Shown here: positions 59,360 to 64,000 of the stretch, one piece after another | Numbering within the stretch: position 1 is the stretch's first letter | Layout: every line of letters starts with the position of its first letter | NCBI RefSeq assembly: GCF_000182565.1 | Contig: NW_015971543.1 | Span: 1,118,138 to 1,182,137, forward strand | Source of the DNA: Spizellomyces punctatus DAOM BR117 | Lineage: Eukaryota; Chytridiomycota; Chytridiomycetes; Spizellomycetales; Spizellomycetaceae | Length of the DNA: 64,000 nt | Direction of reading: 5' to 3' | Notes under the pieces: model-generated | What the model saw: the letters and a program-made list of their open reading frames with translations, nothing else | The model's database searches: none | What the model was told of the DNA's origin: nothing | Translations under genes and position numbers: made by a program

Positions 59360-61279
59360 TCATTTTCCAGCTGGCGGCTGTTGACCAGGTGGCACTGGTG
59401 CTCCAGCGCCGTTAATGTAATCCCACAACTTCAATCCCTTGTTCTTGTTTTCCTCCATTTGCTTCTTGATAAACTCCTCCTGCTGCTTTTGCATGTCGTG
59501 CATCTGCTGGCTCATGGCCTCCGCGTCCTTGATAGCCAATTCCCTTTCTTCCCTCGCAATAGCCTCGATCTGATCGATCACATTCATTACTTGTGATTGC
59601 TGCTGCTGTGACGCCCCTCCACCCAAGAGAGTTGAAATCCAAGAGCGGGAGGGTTTTGCTGGTCCTTGTTGTTCTGCTTGCCGCTTCGCAAACTCTTCAC
59701 GCATAGTTTGCTTGTATGTAGTCCATGCAGCAGCAATGTCATTGGGGTTGATAGTGTTGACAATGTTCAAGATTGGTCGAACATCTTCGATGCCGTAGAC
59801 CGTCATAAATACGTAAAGCTCTGCCAGAGATCACGGATTGAAATCAGCTTGGCGAATCAAAACTCTCGAAGTCTCTTCCAACCACCCACCTTCGAAGAAT
59901 GTTTCAAGCTTCCTCAACTCCTTATCAGTTCGCTCACCCTTCCAAGGCTTCAGCTGCAGTCCATTCTCCGGCTGAAGCTTGTATGATTCGGGATGTATGT
60001 CCAAAATTATCGTCTTGCCCAAGTCCCGGTTCAATTGGCTCAAATCTTTAACATAGGTTCCATCAACCAGTTTGGTGTGATCTCGATAGAGACGGTACAT
60101 AGCGTAGAAGAAATGTGGATCGAGAGCCTGACATACCGGTTCGGCCAACTGCAAGGATGATGACAGGTCAGAATTTACGGTGTGAGACGGTCACCACTAC
60201 TTATACATACGTAGCCAGGGGAGTTTGTAAATATGACCACCTCGTAGTATCGGCTAAGATTCGCAAGGAATTGCTTCACTCCAGGACGCGTTGCTACACG
60301 CCAGCCCACAGCTTTCTGCATGACGCCGAAGATGAAACGCGTCAGAGACTAGTAACAGTGCAAATACCCAAGCATCTTTGTTTGCTGTCGCACTTACATC
60401 CCACTCCAGGTGTACCAAGGCTTCATTAAGTTCAATACAAAGTGTCAACGGACGCTGATATGGCACAGGCAGTGGATCTGGTAGCAACTTTTCTAGAGCA
60501 GGACTAGTGATATCCTGTATGTAACACAATGATGAGTTGTGCTGCTAGTATGAATGATGGAAGGCAGAAATGCTTACCGAACGCCACTTCTTCAGATTCG
60601 CCCATGCTCTTGAGTTGTGCGCCGCTAAAAGGCTTTCTCCCTCCTCGCGCTTCTGGTCTTCATCTGGTAGCCCTATTGACATGCCATAATACAGCGTTTA
60701 GAAAGGCACAACCTTTACAAAATTCGGAGCACACATACCAAGGTAAATATAACCTGCTAATCCAACTAAAAAAGCCGATCCAAGGAATACTCTCCCGCTC
60801 TTGATCATTTGTTTCTTTTCCTCCTCTTCGGCCGCCTCTCTCCACTTACGCAAGCGCTCTGCTTCCGCCGGATCGACAGCAGCGTCCTCTGTAGCTTCTG
60901 CATCTGTTTGCTCACCAGCTGCAGCTTTTCGGTTTTCAGCATCCCTCCGTTTCTGGTTTGCCATTGCCTGAGCGAACAAGTCTAATCCCTGTGCATCGGC
61001 TGTATCATCTTCAACAGAATCTGAAGGTTTCTGTTTCTCTGTAGCCTGTTTTTTGTCCTGGGCGTTCTCGGCATTAGGGGCTTTTATCCGGATGCCGGCA
61101 CTTTGTGACAAAAGGGAAGGTGACAGTGCAGGGAATCGGCGGTTGGAACGGATAAAACATGATAAAGTCGATGGAGCGGCCACATGCCGTGCGGAAAGGG
61201 AGGAGAAGGCTGCAGAGTGGCTCGCGGTCTTTGTTGCCGTCTGCAAGACGTTTCTCGCTATGGAAGTGAAGAATGACAT
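59360..61279 (-). CDS. TIM50: TIM50, presequence translocase receptor subunit
   Basis: TIM50 is the inner-membrane receptor of the TIM23 complex that takes up presequence proteins. The N-terminus [20 protein letters not shown] is a presequence. A Lys/Glu/Ala-rich matrix segment and one TM helix ([16 protein letters not shown]) follow. The FCP1/NIF-like domain reads [60 protein letters not shown] and [20 protein letters not shown]. The phosphatase DxDxT is replaced by ELNEA, as expected for a receptor. The C-terminal exon is a Gln-rich coiled coil ending in a Pro/Gly tail. About five exons. Confidence 0.95.
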
Positions 61280-61947
61280 GCCCCAACTCCTATATTACAA
61301 AAATGCAGAGAATGAAAGGTAACAGAGTATACGGAGAGACGAGCAGGTGGAAATGTCGTCCTTCTGTTGCCCTGCTTGCGCAGTTTGCCGTTTGCAGCTC
61401 GTAAACCCCGTCCTAATGCCAAACGAGCAGCTCGGAGCTGCAATGTTGTTGAAGGTTGTTAGGTTACTTTATTCCATGACTGTGCATGTAACCATGATCG
61501 TGATGCGTCATCAGGTCGTTCAAGCCACAATCACTTGAAGTTCAACTGTCCGACGACATCTCTGCCTTTAAAAGGTTTATTCAAAAGCAAATGGAACGAT
61601 AATGCATGGGAGTAACGGGCCAAAGTGAAGAAAGAGATGCTGAAAGGAAGGAGCTCCGATCCATATTAATGAGTACAGGAAAATGCCGTGTCAAGTCGTC
61701 CTTGGTGTCTTTGTTTTCCCCTTTTGACAAAGCAGACGACGGAGGAAAGAGGTTCTTCTGAAAGCCAGCAAGACGGCTTAATGTACTATATAGTCTTCCC
61801 GGGGGATGAACACAGGCGCAAGACGATGCTTGCAATTTTGGGCACTTGAATGGGTATCTGGCGTGATGAGTCATCATCCGACGCCTGTCTTCACCTCGCG
61901 GTTTACCTGTAACCACCAGCAGCAGTATTCCATCAAACACTAGCGTC
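61280..61947. other. Divergent intergenic region, TIM50/VPS25
   Basis: About 670 bp. A 122-codon minus-strand frame (61949–61581) overlaps the VPS25 ATG head to head. It has no recognisable domain and is not called. Confidence 0.4.
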
Positions 61948-62842
61948 ATGTCGAGATCCTCCTACACCTTTCCCTCCATACACGACTTTCCTCCATTTTA
62001 CACGTATGGCGTTCATAGTCTTTCCACTGGCGCGTCACGTAGCTCATGGGGTATATATAGACTCCAACCTACAGCCGCAACCCAGCAAAAACAAATTCAA
62101 TTGTGGTGTGACATACTTCTAGCATATTGCGCTGCAACGCGAACGTTTTCTATAGACTTGGGCGAGATAAAAGGAGCTGGTGCGAAGCCCAAAGGAGCCG
62201 CGGAGGTGTTTGTTAATGAGCGATTGCGACGTGAGTTTCCTGCCGAGGGACTATACGTCCGTGCATGAAAGGCTGACTGGTAAACCCTTATCCTGGTGGC
62301 TTGTGCAGGAAGTCTGAACCGAGAGGGTATACAGACCATCATTGATGCTCTGGTAAATCAAGGTATGCAATTATATCGAATTGATGTGTATCCCTTTGCT
62401 TCCTTACTTACCTGCATGCATTTTCGTGCATGTAAGGACATGCCGAGTGGGAAAGCTCGGCAAAAGAGCGATGTATTGTGCTATGGCGAAAGCCAGAAGA
62501 ATGGGCGTCGCTTATATACAAATGGGTTGGTGTAGTTGAGCGCGATGCTGTACGATTCCACTTGTTTAGCTCGCGTTTTCCAATTCAGGCATTTGATACG
62601 GGCAGTACCAACTCCATCTGTACGGTATATGAGTTAATTCATGGGGAGGGTACGGAAGGGCAAGGTAGGAATGTATGGCAGTCTAATTGTACAGCGTGAT
62701 TCTCATCAAAAGTTGGTGGATAGATTTTCATGATTTGGATGAGCGAACGATGATTAAAGCCTTGGAGGCCCTCTCGAAAACAGGCAAAGCGCAGCTGTTC
62801 ACAGGAGCGAGCCATAGTGAAATGGGCGTGAAATTCTTTTGA
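61948..62842 (+). CDS. VPS25: ESCRT-II subunit VPS25
   Basis: VPS25 links ESCRT-II to VPS20/ESCRT-III in multivesicular body formation. The start MSRSSYTFPSIHDFPPFYT carries the PPFY motif that contacts VPS22/VPS36. The winged-helix domains read SRSSWGIYRLQPTAATQQKQ, FVNERLRRSLNREGIQTIID and LWRKPEEWASLIYKWV. The last part is NSICTVYELIHGEGTEGQ spliced (about 62664–62725) to DFHDLDERTMIKALEALSKT and GKAQLFTG, ending MGVKFF, like animal VPS25. Five to six exons. Confidence 0.94.
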
Positions 62843-62984
62843 TAAGTCGAGATTCTTTGTGTTCTACTATATCTATTAATGACTATGAAAACAAAGCCGC
62901 ACTTCCCCTACCGGAAAGCCTACTGGTACCGAATTAACTAAATTTTAGAGTACATTCATTCCTTCCATCAGATACCATCATCCG

Positions 62985-64000
62985 TCATCGCGCCAGAATT
63001 CCGTCTCTCACCGCCACTGCCCTGAATTTCCTCCATAACTCGTCCATTTCCCGACGGACCGATCTTACTGCCTTTGAATCTTCTGCTGCTAATGTTAGCT
63101 CGCGGACATAGCGACGTCCGAGGGGTGATATGTCCGCATGGTAAAGCTTAGTCGGATCCAGGGCGGTAGGATTCTCCACTTCACATGCCAGATAAAAGGC
63201 GGAGGTGGCGCCATTGCGAGGTGTTATATTACATCCAGATATGAAGAGAAAGCGCATCTGTGTAAGGTGACGGCATTACTAAGTGTTCTACCAGGGCTTA
63301 AGTGTGAGCCTTGCTACTACGATCAGCTGGGACCTACCAGGTATAAAACACCAACCCAACAGGCGGCAATGATCCAACCTTGATCAAGCAAGCCGGTAAA
63401 GCAATTTCCAGGGCTGACTACGAATGAGTAAATATTTCGTTGTTTAAGCTCATCATGCATATCAATCGCAAGAAGTTCGCAAAGACGCTTGGAGGATTCA
63501 TAGGGATGGTCTCCGCGAACGCATTGGAAATCGGCCGCTGTAAAGAACTCTGGGCTTGCGGTAGTGGAACTGAACCAAAGGATACGAGGACATGGTGATC
63601 CACGCATGGATTCTTCGAGTTCCTTGATCTTTTTAGTCGTACGAGCTGGACGTTACCAATGGTCCCTTATATTCCATCATGAGCAAACCTACCATGATGT
63701 AATGGCCAAAAACATTCGCGGCAAACACTTCTCCCAGTCCTTCGGCGGTAACAGTTCCTTGTCGTTGAGAAAAGAAGTCACCTCCTGTTTTCGCGACATA
63801 CGCGGGTCGGGTGAACAGGTTTTTGAGGCCCTCTTTGATGTTCATGTGATCACAAGGGAGAATTCCTGCATTGAGGATAAGGTAGTCGAGGCGGGAAAAT
63901 CTGCAGACAGACATTAGAGGCAGAGTGAGGTTTGCTTCAACGTGTACTGTGGTTCAGGGAACTCGTCGATGTTGGGGACGCACCTACGCTTAAACTCCTC
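62985..64000 (-). CDS. ERG27: Short-chain dehydrogenase, ERG27-like 3-ketosteroid reductase (5' partial)
   Basis: ERG27 reduces the C-3 ketone during sterol C-4 demethylation. The 5' end lies beyond the window. Visible parts are LDYLILNAGILPCDHMNI (the NAG motif), VFAANVFGHYIM, RILWFSSTTASPEFF, the catalytic YESSK in DHPYESSKRLCELLA, and FVVSPGNCFTG. The C-terminal exon reads ATSAFYLACEVENPTALDPT and ends at 62985. The HPYESSK context and the long insert before it fit ERG27 better than generic SDRs, but an ERG27-like steroid or 17-beta reductase remains possible. Confidence 0.82.

Noticed and set aside
61581-61949. 122-codon minus-strand frame head-to-head with VPS25
   Set aside because: No domain is recognised, and it would leave no room for a VPS25 promoter.

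Overview
This is nuclear DNA from a fungus. Genes are dense (about 34 confident protein genes in 64 kb), lie on both strands and are cut by many GT–AG introns, most about 55–85 nt long. Typically fungal genes are present: a PBS2-type MAPKK, ERG10, an ERG27-like reductase, a DSS1/CYT-4 exoribonuclease, FMC1, AIM24, and chitin-related CBM18 and CBM19 modules. Genes usually lost from ascomycete yeasts are also present: a CASTOR-type arginine-sensor homologue, a SKA2-like kinetochore protein and a GTF3C6-like TFIIIC subunit. Together these suggest an early-diverging, chytrid-like fungus; that placement is inference. I saw no rRNA, tRNA, CRISPR array or intact transposon.

Layout. 0–6 kb: eIF3l (5' end outside the window), SKA2-like, CASTOR-like and RanBP1. 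6.5–18.4 kb is the most unusual part: a secreted CBM18/double-psi-barrel protein with a broken frame, a giant multidomain multicopper oxidase of about twenty exons, a roughly 230-bp tandem repeat, a GH5 endoglycoceramidase-type hydrolase and a small unrecognised membrane protein. 18.7–33.5 kb: DSS1, stomatin-like protein 2, SNU23/ZMAT2, mL49/IMG2, acetoacetyl-CoA thiolase, FMC1, a cryptic gene, eIF3j, DRE2 and SSF1/PPAN. 33.6–43.4 kb: two TFIIIC subunits (tau55-like and tau95) around tubulin cofactor B, then elongin C, G6PD and AIM24. 43.7–52.7 kb: an unknown multi-TM protein, UDP-glucose 4-epimerase, an ABCC-transporter relic, the PBS2-like MAPKK, a secreted LPMO-like protein and RRP3. 52.9–64 kb: ATP synthase epsilon, glycine cleavage T-protein, another multi-TM protein, MAF1, TIM50, VPS25 and a short-chain reductase cut by the window end.

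Themes. At least eight genes are mitochondrial (DSS1, SLP2, mL49, FMC1, AIM24, ATP15, GCVT, TIM50). Three encode RNA polymerase III machinery (tau55-like, tau95, MAF1). The most unusual find is the 8.7–14.4 kb oxidase, whose architecture recalls bacterial MnxG/McoA-type manganese oxidases. Its central copper-ligand motif is assembled through a 15-nt microexon. Several genes were recovered only by reading across splice junctions, because no single exon is long enough to stand out.
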